From Chloroflexota bacterium (GTDB taxonomy: Bacteria > Chloroflexota > Dehalococcoidia > Lucifugimonadales > UBA3495), in contig JAPPCX010000116.1 of the NCBI GenBank assembly GCA_028875655.1, positions 1 through 64,000 on the forward strand: 64,000 nt of DNA, written 5' to 3'. Under the pieces are notes generated by a model. That model was not told where the DNA came from. It ran no database searches and saw only the letters and a program-made list of their open reading frames with translations. The position numbers and the translations under genes are program-made. This document shows positions 48,070 to 55,736 of the stretch, in pieces (position 1 is the stretch's first letter; every line of letters starts with the position of its first letter).

Positions 48070-50091
48070 ATGATCCAGACCGCCGCCATCGTCCCTCCGC
48101 CTCTCCAACGCGGCGACGTCATCGACCTCGATCTGCTCTCCTGGGGCCGTTTGGGAGAGGCCATGGCAACCCACGACGGCCGCGACGTTTTCGTGTTCGG
48201 CGGCATCCCGGGCGAGAGCGTTTCCGCGGAAGTGGTCGCCGTTCGCCGCAAATACGTCGCAGCCCAGGTGCTCAGCGTGAACCGTCCGTCGCCCCATCGT
48301 GTCGGCCCGCCGTGCCCATATTTCGGCCGGTGCACCGGATGTCAGTGGCAGCACGTATCCTACGCAGCGCAGCTCAACGCCAAAGCCGGCATCGTCGCGG
48401 ACGCGCTGGAACGGATCGGCAATTTCCACAATCCCCAGGTGCTGGATGCCATCCCGTCGCCCAAACCCTTCGGCTACCGTAATCACGCCCGTTTCAACGT
48501 CTGGCGTTCCACCGGCAGCCTGGGATTCACCCATCGCGAGCGGCGCCGGTTTGTCCAAATCGACCGCTGCCTGCTGATGAATGACCGCACCAACGAGCTG
48601 TTGGCGCAGCTTCAAGACCGCTGTAATGAAACCTCCGCCCTGTCCATACGCGCCTCTGATGCCACCGGCGACTACCTCGTCCAGCCCACCCTCAAAAATT
48701 CGGATGTGCCGGTGCCCACCGGCCAGAAACGCTACCGTGAATCGGTCGCCGGCCACGAGTTCTGGGTCGCATCCCCCTCGTTCTTCCAGGTCAACGTCGA
48801 ACAGGCCGGCAGGTTGGCGGAGCTGGCAATAGACGCGCTCCGGCTGTCCGGCGCCGAGACCGTCGTGGACGCCTACGCCGGCGTGGGCGCATTCTCGGTC
48901 CTGCTTGCCCCCCACGCCGCTCGGGTCATCGGAATCGAAGAGTCCACGGCTGCCATCGCCGACGCTGTGGAAAATGCGGCCAACCTCCCCAACGTGGAAT
49001 TCATCAGCGGCAAGGTCGAGGATGTCCTGCCTGGCCTCGAAGTCATACCCGACGCGGTTGTGTTGGACCCCTCGCGCACCGGCTGTCAGCCGTCCGTTCT
49101 GGAAACGCTGCTCGAGCTGGCTCCCCCCCGCATCGCCTACGTGTCCTGCAACCCGCAGACCCTCGCCCGCGACCTCGCCATGCTGTGCCAGCGTTACCGC
49201 GTTGAGTCGTTACAACCCGTGGATATGTTCCCGCAAACACATCACGTGGAATGCCTGGCGTCCTTGAGCCTCAAACCCGCTCAGGCCGAAATTGTGCTGG
49301 CATCGGCATCGCCCCGCCGCCGCGCCCTGCTCTCCGACCTGAACATCGACTTTCGCGTCGCTCCGTCCAACATACCGGAAGACCCTGAACCCGGTGAACC
49401 CCCGGAGTGGATGGTGCGGCGCTTGTCCCGGGAAAAGGCCCTGGCGGTCGCCGAGCAGGAGTCCGCGGATTCGGGCTACTACGTCGCCGCCGACAGCACG
49501 GTAGTGCTCGACGGCGAGTCCATCGCCAAACCCGCCGACGCCGGCGAAGCCCGGGATATGCTCACCCGCCTGCGGGGCACCGCGCACCAGGTCACCACCG
49601 GCATCACCGTGTACGATGCCGCGACCCGCCGGTGCGTCACCGAGTCCCACACCGCGGACGTGCTGATGCGCGATTTCAGCGACACCGAGATGGAGCGGTC
49701 CATCGCCAGCGGAACACCTATGGACAAGGCCGGTGCTTACGCTATCCAGGACGACGAGTTCCGCCCGGCATCTTTGCAGAGCGGTTGTTACTCCAATGTC
49801 ATGGGCCTGCCCGCCTGCCGCGTGGTCGAGATCCTGGCCGAAATGGGCTGCGAATTGCCCGACCGCGCCGACATGACCGTGCCACCGGGTTGCACCATGT
49901 CCTGCCCCCTCAGCCATCCCCAACCTTCAACCGCTCATGGTGAGCCTGTCGAACCACATCCCGCATCCTCAACCGCATCCCACATCCCACCCGTCATACC
50001 CACATCTCCCACCGTCATTCCCGCGTCTCCCACTGTCATTCCCGCGAAGGCGGGAATCCAGAAACTCCCTGATTCGGAAGCCTCGCCGTGA
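48070..50091 (+). CDS. fusion of 23S rRNA/tRNA uridine-C5 methyltransferase (TrmA/RlmD-like) and Maf nucleotide pyrophosphatase
   Basis: The 673-residue protein joins two known enzymes. Residues 1-400: TRAM-like N-terminus, the [4Fe-4S] motif PCPYFGRCTGCQWQH near 80, AdoMet motif VVDAYAGVGAFSVLLAP, catalytic Cys in SCNPQTLARDLAML near 360, and the typical end VDMFPQTHHVECLASL. This half methylates uridine C5 in 23S rRNA or tRNA. Residues about 405-620: Maf, with VLASASPRRRALL, AADSTVVLDGESIAKP and MLTRLRGTAHQVTTGI; it hydrolyses non-canonical or modified NTPs. The last ~50 residues are encoded by repeats (49933-50057). The ATG at 48070 is chosen because a -10-like TATATT lies just upstream. 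No stop or second start separates the domains. Confidence 0.88.
   Translation: MIQTAAIVPPPLQRGDVIDLDLLSWGRLGEAMATHDGRDVFVFGGIPGESVSAEVVAVRRKYVAAQVLSVNRPSPHRVGPPCPYFGRCTGCQWQHVSYAAQLNAKAGIVADALERIGNFHNPQVLDAIPSPKPFGYRNHARFNVWRSTGSLGFTHRERRRFVQIDRCLLMNDRTNELLAQLQDRCNETSALSIRASDATGDYLVQPTLKNSDVPVPTGQKRYRESVAGHEFWVASPSFFQVNVEQAGRLAELAIDALRLSGAETVVDAYAGVGAFSVLLAPHAARVIGIEESTAAIADAVENAANLPNVEFISGKVEDVLPGLEVIPDAVVLDPSRTGCQPSVLETLLELAPPRIAYVSCNPQTLARDLAMLCQRYRVESLQPVDMFPQTHHVECLASLSLKPAQAEIVLASASPRRRALLSDLNIDFRVAPSNIPEDPEPGEPPEWMVRRLSREKALAVAEQESADSGYYVAADSTVVLDGESIAKPADAGEARDMLTRLRGTAHQVTTGITVYDAATRRCVTESHTADVLMRDFSDTEMERSIASGTPMDKAGAYAIQDDEFRPASLQSGCYSNVMGLPACRVVEILAEMGCELPDRADMTVPPGCTMSCPLSHPQPSTAHGEPVEPHPASSTASHIPPVIPTSPTVIPASPTVIPAKAGIQKLPDSEASP
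49933..50057. repeat. repeat cluster encoding the C-terminal tail of the methyltransferase-Maf protein
   Basis: GCTCATGGTGAGCCTGTCGA (49933-) then half-sites CCGTCATACCC (49991), CCGTCATTCCC (50012) and a full palindrome at 50038-50057 (centre GCGAAGGC). All are in frame and translated as AHGEPVEP...IPTSPTVIPASPTVIPAKAGIQ. Confidence 0.85.
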
Positions 50092-50426
50092 ACGTCTTCG
50101 GTATCGGAACCCTGGAACTGCTGGTGATCCTGCTGGTGGCCTTCGTCGCCCTCGGCCCCGGCAAGACCGTGGAAGTCGCTCGCACCCTCGGGCGCATGGC
50201 CCGTGAGGCGCGCCGCACGTTCACCGACATCATGGACGCGGCATCATTGTCCGATGACGACGTCGGCGCTCGACGGGACCGGCCCAACTCCAATGCCGGT
50301 TCGAGCGCCCCGGCCCAGCCCCCTTCTGACCCGCTGTCCATGCCCTCGCATCTCCAGGAGCCTGCGGATCAACGGCCCGCCGAACCGGACGATGCCGAGA
50401 CAGGACCGTCCTCCGCTCAACGATGA
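50088..50426 (+). CDS. tatB: Sec-independent protein translocase TatB/TatA-like
   Basis: The 112-residue protein has one N-terminal span (IGTLELLVILLVAFVALGPGK, residues 6-26, with FGIGTLELLVIL), the Gly-Pro hinge LGPGK, an amphipathic helix (VEVARTLGRMAREARRTF) and an unstructured acidic/Pro-rich tail. These are TatA/B features; the FG-IGTLELL start, hinge and position before tatC favour TatB. It works with TatC to export folded twin-arginine proteins. The GTG start overlaps the Maf fusion stop in GTGA, so translation is coupled. Confidence 0.85.
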   Translation: MNVFGIGTLELLVILLVAFVALGPGKTVEVARTLGRMAREARRTFTDIMDAASLSDDDVGARRDRPNSNAGSSAPAQPPSDPLSMPSHLQEPADQRPAEPDDAETGPSSAQR

Positions 50427-51322
50427 TTACCGATATCGTGTCCCGCTGGGAGCAGTTTGGCGACTGGCGACTGGCGGCGGTCGCCGGATTCGTCGCCCTG
50501 CTGGTGCTGATCGTTGCGGTGTCCTGGCTGGTTTCTCGACGCCGCGCGCCGGGCGAACCTCAAAGCAGCGCTCGCGAGCCCCTGCCCTTACGGGAGCACT
50601 TCCGCGAACTGCGCTCTCGCGTCTTGATTTCCATGGTCGCCCTGCTGGTTGGGTCGGCCGTCTGTTTCTATTTCTACGAGGAAATCCTGACCTTTCTCAT
50701 CACGCCGGCCCGTCGAGTCGCCGGCGACGACGTTTCCATAATCTACACGGAGGTTACTGAACTCCTCAGCACCACCGTCAAGGTATCACTGCTGGGCGGG
50801 CTGGTGTTGGCGCTCCCCGTCATCCTCTACCACGCCATCCGGTTCGTAGCCCCCGGCCTTACGCCCAAGGAGCGGCGCGTCCTGTTTTCGTTCCTGCCGG
50901 CCGCGCTGTTGGCTTTCGTCGCTGGCATGGCTTTCGGCTATTTCGTGATGATCCCGCCCGCGTTGCGGTTCCTGCTCACCTTCGGCGGCGACGTGGCCGA
51001 GCCGCTGATCCGCATCAGCAACATCGTCAATATCATGATCCGGCTGCTGTTCTGGCTCGGTATAGCCTTTGAAACTCCCCTTGTGATGTACGTCCTGGCC
51101 TTTCTGGGCATTGTCAACGCGCGGGGCTTTTCTCGGTTCCGCCGGCTCTGGCTGGTGGTGTCATTCGTCATCGCCGCCGCCATCACGCCTACCATCGACC
51201 CATTGAACCAGGCCATAGTAGCCGGGCCGCTCATCGTGCTCTATGAGCTTGGCGTGCTGCTGGCGCGTTTCGCCGGCCGGCACTCAACCACCGCCTTGAG
51301 CGCAGAACCCGCCAGCGAGTGA
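50423..51322 (+). CDS. tatC: Sec-independent protein translocase TatC, with extra N-terminal span
   Basis: The 299-residue protein has the six-span TatC core beginning at LREHFRELRSRVLIS (about residue 53), followed by YEEILTFLITPAR, the YHAIRFVAPGLTPKERR loop and ITPTIDPLNQ. An additional hydrophobic segment (residues 18-38, VAGFVALLVLIVAVSWLVSRR) precedes this core, giving seven predicted spans; usual TatC has six. It binds the twin-arginine signal peptide. The ATG overlaps the tatB stop by 4 bp (ATGA). A minus-strand terminator follows. Confidence 0.9.
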   Translation: MITDIVSRWEQFGDWRLAAVAGFVALLVLIVAVSWLVSRRRAPGEPQSSAREPLPLREHFRELRSRVLISMVALLVGSAVCFYFYEEILTFLITPARRVAGDDVSIIYTEVTELLSTTVKVSLLGGLVLALPVILYHAIRFVAPGLTPKERRVLFSFLPAALLAFVAGMAFGYFVMIPPALRFLLTFGGDVAEPLIRISNIVNIMIRLLFWLGIAFETPLVMYVLAFLGIVNARGFSRFRRLWLVVSFVIAAAITPTIDPLNQAIVAGPLIVLYELGVLLARFAGRHSTTALSAEPASE

Positions 51323-51329
51323 GCAATTC

Positions 51330-51362
51330 AAAAAAAACCCTCTCCCCTGGTGAGAGAGGGTT
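51330..51362 (-). terminator. intrinsic terminator for the tatA transcript
   Basis: A 9-bp stem (AACCCTCTC / GAGAGGGTT, 51336-51344 and 51354-51362) with a 9-nt loop is preceded on the plus strand by eight A. Read on the minus strand this is hairpin plus eight U. It may also stop tatC transcription, but the U-tract suits only the minus strand. Confidence 0.8.
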
Positions 51363-51386
51363 AAGGTGAAGGGAACTCTGCTAGGT

Positions 51387-51710
51387 TCACGCCTGCGGGA
51401 TGGTGAACACGGTATTGCCGTCGGTGTCGTGGCGATGATTCGCCAGCCCGACTAGAATCCGGTTAGTCTGCTGAATTTCCATCCGTAATTCGTTGATCGC
51501 ATTCTCAATGCGGTCAAGTCGGTCATCAATACCATCAATACGGTCATCAATGCCATCAATACGAGAATCAATGCCGTCAAAGCGGACATCCATTTGGATA
51601 ACCCGCTGGGACAGCTTCCCAAAGGCTACTGCGGCGCCAATGGCCGCTACAAAAATCGCAAAGCCGACCCCTGCCACCGTCCCGAGGGTTGCCAATTCAA
51701 CGACCGTCAT
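51387..51710 (-). CDS. small membrane protein with heptad-repeat coiled coil
   Basis: The 107-residue protein has one N-terminal membrane span (LGTVAGVGFAIFVAAIGAAVAF) and a coiled coil from about residue 38 to 80 built on seven-residue repeats (RIDGIDD). At DNA level these are four 21-bp tandem units at 51499-51582. The C-terminus is a soluble tail. It resembles DUF1640-like or signal-transduction-linker coiled coils, with no firm family. It lies 40 bp downstream of tatA on the same strand, between tatA and the terminator, so it is co-expressed with tatA. Confidence 0.75.
   Translation of the reverse strand: MTVVELATLGTVAGVGFAIFVAAIGAAVAFGKLSQRVIQMDVRFDGIDSRIDGIDDRIDGIDDRLDRIENAINELRMEIQQTNRILVGLANHRHDTDGNTVFTIPQA
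51499..51582 (-). repeat. 21-bp tandem repeats encoding heptads
   Basis: About four units; the clearest are CGGTCATCAATACCATCAAT (51520-51540, plus A), the same with one change (51541-51561) and a more diverged copy (51562-51582). Their 7-residue periodicity underlies the coiled coil; unit number could vary without frameshift. Confidence 0.8.
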
Positions 51711-51750
51711 GGGTTTCTCCGTTCACCCGGCGCCCACAAAAGTGCCGTCG

Positions 51751-51957
51751 TCAAGACTGCCGTTCCTCCGAACCGGCCTCGGTCGAACTCCCCTCACGCC
51801 TCGCCACCTCATCCTCACCGGTCACCGACGTCTTGAACGATCTAATGCCCTTGCCCAGCGCGGAACCCACGCCCGGCAACCGCGACGCTCCAAAAATCAG
51901 CAGGACGACCACCAGGATCAGAAGCAGTTCGGTCATTCCCAAAGGACCAATACGCAT
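51751..51957 (-). CDS. tatA: Sec-independent protein translocase TatA
   Basis: The 68-residue protein has one span (MTELLLILVVVLLIFGA), the hinge GASRLPGVGSALGKGIRSFK and a short acidic tail, the typical TatA layout. It forms the protein-conducting assembly recruited by TatBC. It lies on the minus strand facing tatB-tatC, rather than in one tatABC operon, and precedes the coiled-coil protein gene by 40 bp. Start is the ATG at 51957; a divergent promoter region is shared with the E3 gene. Confidence 0.9.
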   Translation of the reverse strand: MRIGPLGMTELLLILVVVLLIFGASRLPGVGSALGKGIRSFKTSVTGEDEVARREGSSTEAGSEERQS

Positions 51958-52098
51958 CGTTCCACATGCTCCAAGTTTGATGTGCCTATTTTATCAGATG
52001 CGCCCGGATTCCACCAAGACGCGGCCGACGAGTCCGGTGCGGACGCGGCGTCAACCTGCCCACCGGCGGGCCTGGTCCCGCGCAGCGCCCGCCCCACC

Positions 52099-52127
52099 TT
52101 GCCGCTCATCAACCCTGCCGCTATAAT
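52099..52127 (+). promoter_or_regulatory. sigma70-type promoter of the 2-oxoacid dehydrogenase complex operon
   Basis: TTGCCG (52099-52104), a 17-bp spacer and TATAAT (52122-52127). The E3 start codon is at 52209. The rest of the 250-bp divergent region with tatA holds nothing recognisable. Confidence 0.7.
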
Positions 52128-52208
52128 GCGCCAATAAGCGCAGCCCCAATCTTGCCATCGGCTTTGGCAGTTGGCGGGTTGCGCCAAACTAGTGGGCTGG
52201 TCAGTTTG

Positions 52209-53609
52209 ATGGCAACCGATGCAGGGTATGATGTAGCAGTAATCGGCGGCGGGCCGGGTGGCTATGTGGCTGCCATCCGAGCCGGTCAATTGGGCCTCAA
52301 AGCCTGCGTCATCGAACGGGAAGCCCTCGGCGGCGTTTGCCTCAACTGGGGTTGCATCCCCTCCAAGGCGCTGCTGAAAAACGCCGAAATCGTGTCCTAT
52401 GTCCGGCGCGCCGACCAGTTCGGCCTCGCGTTCGACAACTTCCGCGCCGACTATTCAGTAGCAATGAAGCGCAGCCGCCAGGTCGTGGATCGCATGACCC
52501 GCGGCGTCGCGTTCCTGCTCCGCAAAAACGGCGTTGACCACATCGAGGGCAACGCGCGCATCGTCTCCGCCCGCGCCATCGACGTTGCCGGACCCGACGG
52601 ACAGGTTTCCCGCGTCAACACCCGCAACATCGTCGTCGCCACCGGCGCTCGCCCCCGCAGCATCCCGCCGCTCCCGGTGGACGGACAGCGCATCATCACC
52701 AGTCGTGAGAGCATCGTAGCCGACGACGTGCCCGGTTCCATCGCCATCATCGGCGGCGGCGCAATCGGCGTCGAGTTCGCCTACATCTATCGCATGTACG
52801 GCGCCGACGTTACGGTGATCGAACTGCTGCCCCGTATCGTCCCCAACGAGGACGAGGAGATCAGCCAGCAGTTGGAGCGCGCCTTCAACCGCCACGGCAT
52901 CAAGATGCAGACCGGCGCCGGCGTCACCAACGCCCAGGCCGACCCTGCCGGCGTAACGCTGACCATCGAAAAGGACGGAGTATCGGAAACGGCACGGTTC
53001 GACAAAGTGCTCGTCGCCATCGGCGTGCTCCCCAATACTGAGAACCTCGGGCTCGAAGACATCGGCGTCGCCACCGAGCGCGGCTACATCAATATCGACG
53101 ACCGGATGGCCACCAACGTCCCCGGCATCTACGCCGTGGGCGACGTTACCGGCAAACTCGCCCTGGCCCACGTCGCGTCCGCTCAGGGCGTAATTGCCGT
53201 TGAAGACATCGCCGGCGAGGAAACTCAGCCGCTGGACTACACTTACCTGCCCAAGGCCACCTACTGCCATCCCCAGGTTGCCTCCTTCGGCCTCACCGAA
53301 GCCCAGGCCATCGAGCAGGGCTACGACGTTAAAGTCGGCCGGTTCAACGTCCAGGCCAGCGGCAAGGCAGCAGCCATGGGGGAAAACGACGGCCTGGTAA
53401 AGCTGGTTATTGATGCCAGTTATGGCGAACTGCTGGGCGGCCACATGTGCGGCCCGGAAGTCACCGAGCTTCTTGCCGAACTCCAGATGACCCACCTGCT
53501 GGAGGGTACTACTGCCGAACTGGGCTGGGCCGTCCACGCCCATCCCAGCGTCGCCGAAATGGTCCATGAAGCCGCCCTGGACGCCGAAGGCCGCGCCCTG
53601 CACATGTAG
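52209..53609 (+). CDS. lpdA: dihydrolipoyl dehydrogenase (E3)
   Basis: The 466-residue flavoprotein has the FAD-binding DVAVIGGGPGGYVAAIRA, the redox-active disulfide GGVCLNWGCIPSKALL, the NAD-binding IAIIGGGAIGVEFAYIYR, FAD-binding GIYAVGDVTG and the C-terminal His-Glu pair AHAHPSVAE type (here VHAHPSVAEMVHEAAL). It reoxidises the dihydrolipoyl arm of E2. The ATG at 52209 is chosen from the N-terminal FAD motif. It is first in the operon E3-E1alpha-E1beta-E2. A truncated repeat half-site lies just after it (53629-). Confidence 0.92.
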   Translation: MATDAGYDVAVIGGGPGGYVAAIRAGQLGLKACVIEREALGGVCLNWGCIPSKALLKNAEIVSYVRRADQFGLAFDNFRADYSVAMKRSRQVVDRMTRGVAFLLRKNGVDHIEGNARIVSARAIDVAGPDGQVSRVNTRNIVVATGARPRSIPPLPVDGQRIITSRESIVADDVPGSIAIIGGGAIGVEFAYIYRMYGADVTVIELLPRIVPNEDEEISQQLERAFNRHGIKMQTGAGVTNAQADPAGVTLTIEKDGVSETARFDKVLVAIGVLPNTENLGLEDIGVATERGYINIDDRMATNVPGIYAVGDVTGKLALAHVASAQGVIAVEDIAGEETQPLDYTYLPKATYCHPQVASFGLTEAQAIEQGYDVKVGRFNVQASGKAAAMGENDGLVKLVIDASYGELLGGHMCGPEVTELLAELQMTHLLEGTTAELGWAVHAHPSVAEMVHEAALDAEGRALHM

Positions 53610-53671
53610 CGGCAAGCGCCCTCAATTCGTCATTCCCGCGAAACCAAAATCACTGCCTGCGAGGAAGGGAT

Positions 53672-54682
53672 ATGCTCAAAGCAGCGGACGTTCCCGATCT
53701 GACCAAAGACGACCTGCTGGGTTTCTACCGGCAGATGAAGCTCATCCGTGAGTTTGAACGAGAGTCCGAGCGGCAGTACACGCGAGGCAACATCAAGGGG
53801 TTTCTCCACGTCTATAACGGCGAGGAGGCCATCGCCGTCGGCGCGATCAACACCCTGCGCGAGGACGACTACATCGTCACCCATTACCGAGACCACGGCC
53901 AGGCGTTGGCGCGCGGCATGGGCAGCAAGGAAGTCATGGCCGAGCTCATGGGCAAAGCCACCGGCTGCAGCAATGGCAAGGGCGGCTCCATGCACCTGTT
54001 CAGCTCCGATCTGAACTTCATGGGCGGTTACGCCATCGTAGGCGGCCAGTTGTGCATTGCCGCCGGCATCGCCCTCGCCGTCCAGTATCGCGGCGACGAT
54101 CAGGTGGTGCTCTGCTTCTTCGGCGACGGCGCAGTCAACGAGGGCGAGTTCCACGAGGCCATGAACCTGGCCGCCATCTGGAACCTCCCCGTCATCTTTT
54201 TCTGTGAGCACAACCTCTACGGCATGGGCGCCTCATCCAAGGAAACCCTAGTGATGTGGGACTCCCTTCACGAGATGGCCGCCGCCTACGGCATGGACCG
54301 TTACGAAGTTGACGGCAACGATGTGCTTGAAGTCCGCGACCTGATGCAGAGAATAAACGCCGACGTGCGCGCCGGCAAAGGCCCCGCCTTCGTCGTCGCC
54401 CGCACCTACCGACTGCGCGGCCACTCCGTCGCCGACCCGGCGGACTACCGCCCCGACGACGAGGTCCAATACTGGGAGAGTCAGGATCCCATTCCGCGCT
54501 TCCGTGATTGGCTGACCGAGGAAGGCATCGCCACCGTGGAGGACTTCGACGAGATCGACGCCAGCGTTGATGAAGAGGTCGTCATCGCCGCCGAGTTCGG
54601 AGAGTCCTCACCGTGGCCCGAACCTGCCGATCTTTACGACGGCGTTTACACCGACCGACCGACCGAGGGAATTCCCACTTAG
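53672..54682 (+). CDS. pdhA: 2-oxoacid dehydrogenase E1 component, alpha subunit (pyruvate/acetoin type)
   Basis: The 336-residue protein has the ThDP-binding signature FFGDGAVNEGEFHEAMNLAAIWNLPVIFFCEHN (GDG...N, in part) and the HYRDHGQALARGM segment near residue 72, with GGSMHLFSSDLNFMGGYAIVG. The alpha subunit, with beta, decarboxylates the 2-oxoacid and transfers the acyl group to lipoyl-E2. AGGAAGGG lies before the ATG. Composition fits the pyruvate dehydrogenase/acetoin dehydrogenase alpha branch; pyruvate is the likely substrate given a complete E3-E1-E2 set. Confidence 0.9.
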   Translation: MLKAADVPDLTKDDLLGFYRQMKLIREFERESERQYTRGNIKGFLHVYNGEEAIAVGAINTLREDDYIVTHYRDHGQALARGMGSKEVMAELMGKATGCSNGKGGSMHLFSSDLNFMGGYAIVGGQLCIAAGIALAVQYRGDDQVVLCFFGDGAVNEGEFHEAMNLAAIWNLPVIFFCEHNLYGMGASSKETLVMWDSLHEMAAAYGMDRYEVDGNDVLEVRDLMQRINADVRAGKGPAFVVARTYRLRGHSVADPADYRPDDEVQYWESQDPIPRFRDWLTEEGIATVEDFDEIDASVDEEVVIAAEFGESSPWPEPADLYDGVYTDRPTEGIPT

Positions 54683-54711
54683 CGACCCTGCCCATCACAA
54701 GAGGAATTACT

Positions 54712-55695
54712 ATGTCGGTCATCACCTACCGCGAAGCCGTATCCTCCGTACTCCGCGAGGCCCTTGATGAAGATGAACGCGTCTTCCTGATGGGCGAGGA
54801 CATCGGGCCTTACGGCGGCGCGTTCGCCGTAACCCAGGGATTCACCGAAAAATACGGCAAGAAACGCATCAAAGACTCCCCGCTGGCCGAATCGGTCATC
54901 GTCGGCGCCGGCGTCGGCGCGGCCATGGCCGGCCTTCGCCCGGTGGTCGAGCTGATGACCATCAATTTCAGCCTCCTGGCCATGGACCAGATCGTCAACC
55001 ACGCCGCGAAAATCCGTTACATGTCCGGCGGCCAGTTCTCCATCCCCCTTATAATTCGCACTGTCACCGGCGCCGGCGCGTCCGTGGGGGCGACCCACTC
55101 CCAGTCTTTCGAAGGCATGTACGCCTCCATACCCGGCCTGACCGTCGTCACTCCCGCCACGCCCAGCGACGTGATCGGCCTGTTCCGCTCCTGCCGCGAA
55201 CTCAACGATCCGGTGTTGTTCGTCGAACACATCCTGCTCTACGGCACCCGCGGCGAAGCCCCCAGCGTGGGCGATTACCGCGTACCTATCGGCAAGGCCG
55301 ACGTCCGCCGCAGCGGCAAGGACATCACCCTCTGCGGCTATTCCCGCATGGCCAACGTCGCCGAGCAGGCCGCCGGCATCCTGGCTCAGGAGGGCATTGA
55401 AGCCGACGTCATCGACCTGCGCACTTTGCGACCGCTCGATTCCGAAACTCTCGTCAACTCGGTCAAAAAGACCCACCGGGCCCTCATGGTCGAGGAGACC
55501 ACCCGCATCGGCGGTTTCGCCGGCGAGCTCGTCTCCCAGATCCAGGAAGACGCCTTTGACTACCTCGACGCCCCCGTGGCCCGCGTCGCCGGCGCGGAGG
55601 TCCCAATGCCCTATTCGTACCCCCTCGAAATGGCCGCCATCCCCAGCGTCGATGCCGTCGCGGCGGCAGCCCGAAAGCTGGTCAACGGCTCCTAA
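54712..55695 (+). CDS. pdhB: 2-oxoacid dehydrogenase E1 component, beta subunit
   Basis: The 327-residue protein has EDIGPYGGAFAVTQGFTEKYGKKRIKDSPLAES (in part), the NHAAKIRYMSGGQFSIPLIIR segment and the C-terminal transketolase-C domain (ALMVEETTRIGGFAGELVSQI, shown in part). It pairs with the alpha subunit for ThDP catalysis. ATG at 54712 follows AGAGGA, and residues upstream in this frame overlap the alpha-subunit gene and are rejected. It lies 29 bp after the alpha gene. Confidence 0.91.
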   Translation: MSVITYREAVSSVLREALDEDERVFLMGEDIGPYGGAFAVTQGFTEKYGKKRIKDSPLAESVIVGAGVGAAMAGLRPVVELMTINFSLLAMDQIVNHAAKIRYMSGGQFSIPLIIRTVTGAGASVGATHSQSFEGMYASIPGLTVVTPATPSDVIGLFRSCRELNDPVLFVEHILLYGTRGEAPSVGDYRVPIGKADVRRSGKDITLCGYSRMANVAEQAAGILAQEGIEADVIDLRTLRPLDSETLVNSVKKTHRALMVEETTRIGGFAGELVSQIQEDAFDYLDAPVARVAGAEVPMPYSYPLEMAAIPSVDAVAAAARKLVNGS

Positions 55696-55736
55696 CCTGT
55701 TCATTCCGCACAACCACAGCATCATAGGAGAATATC

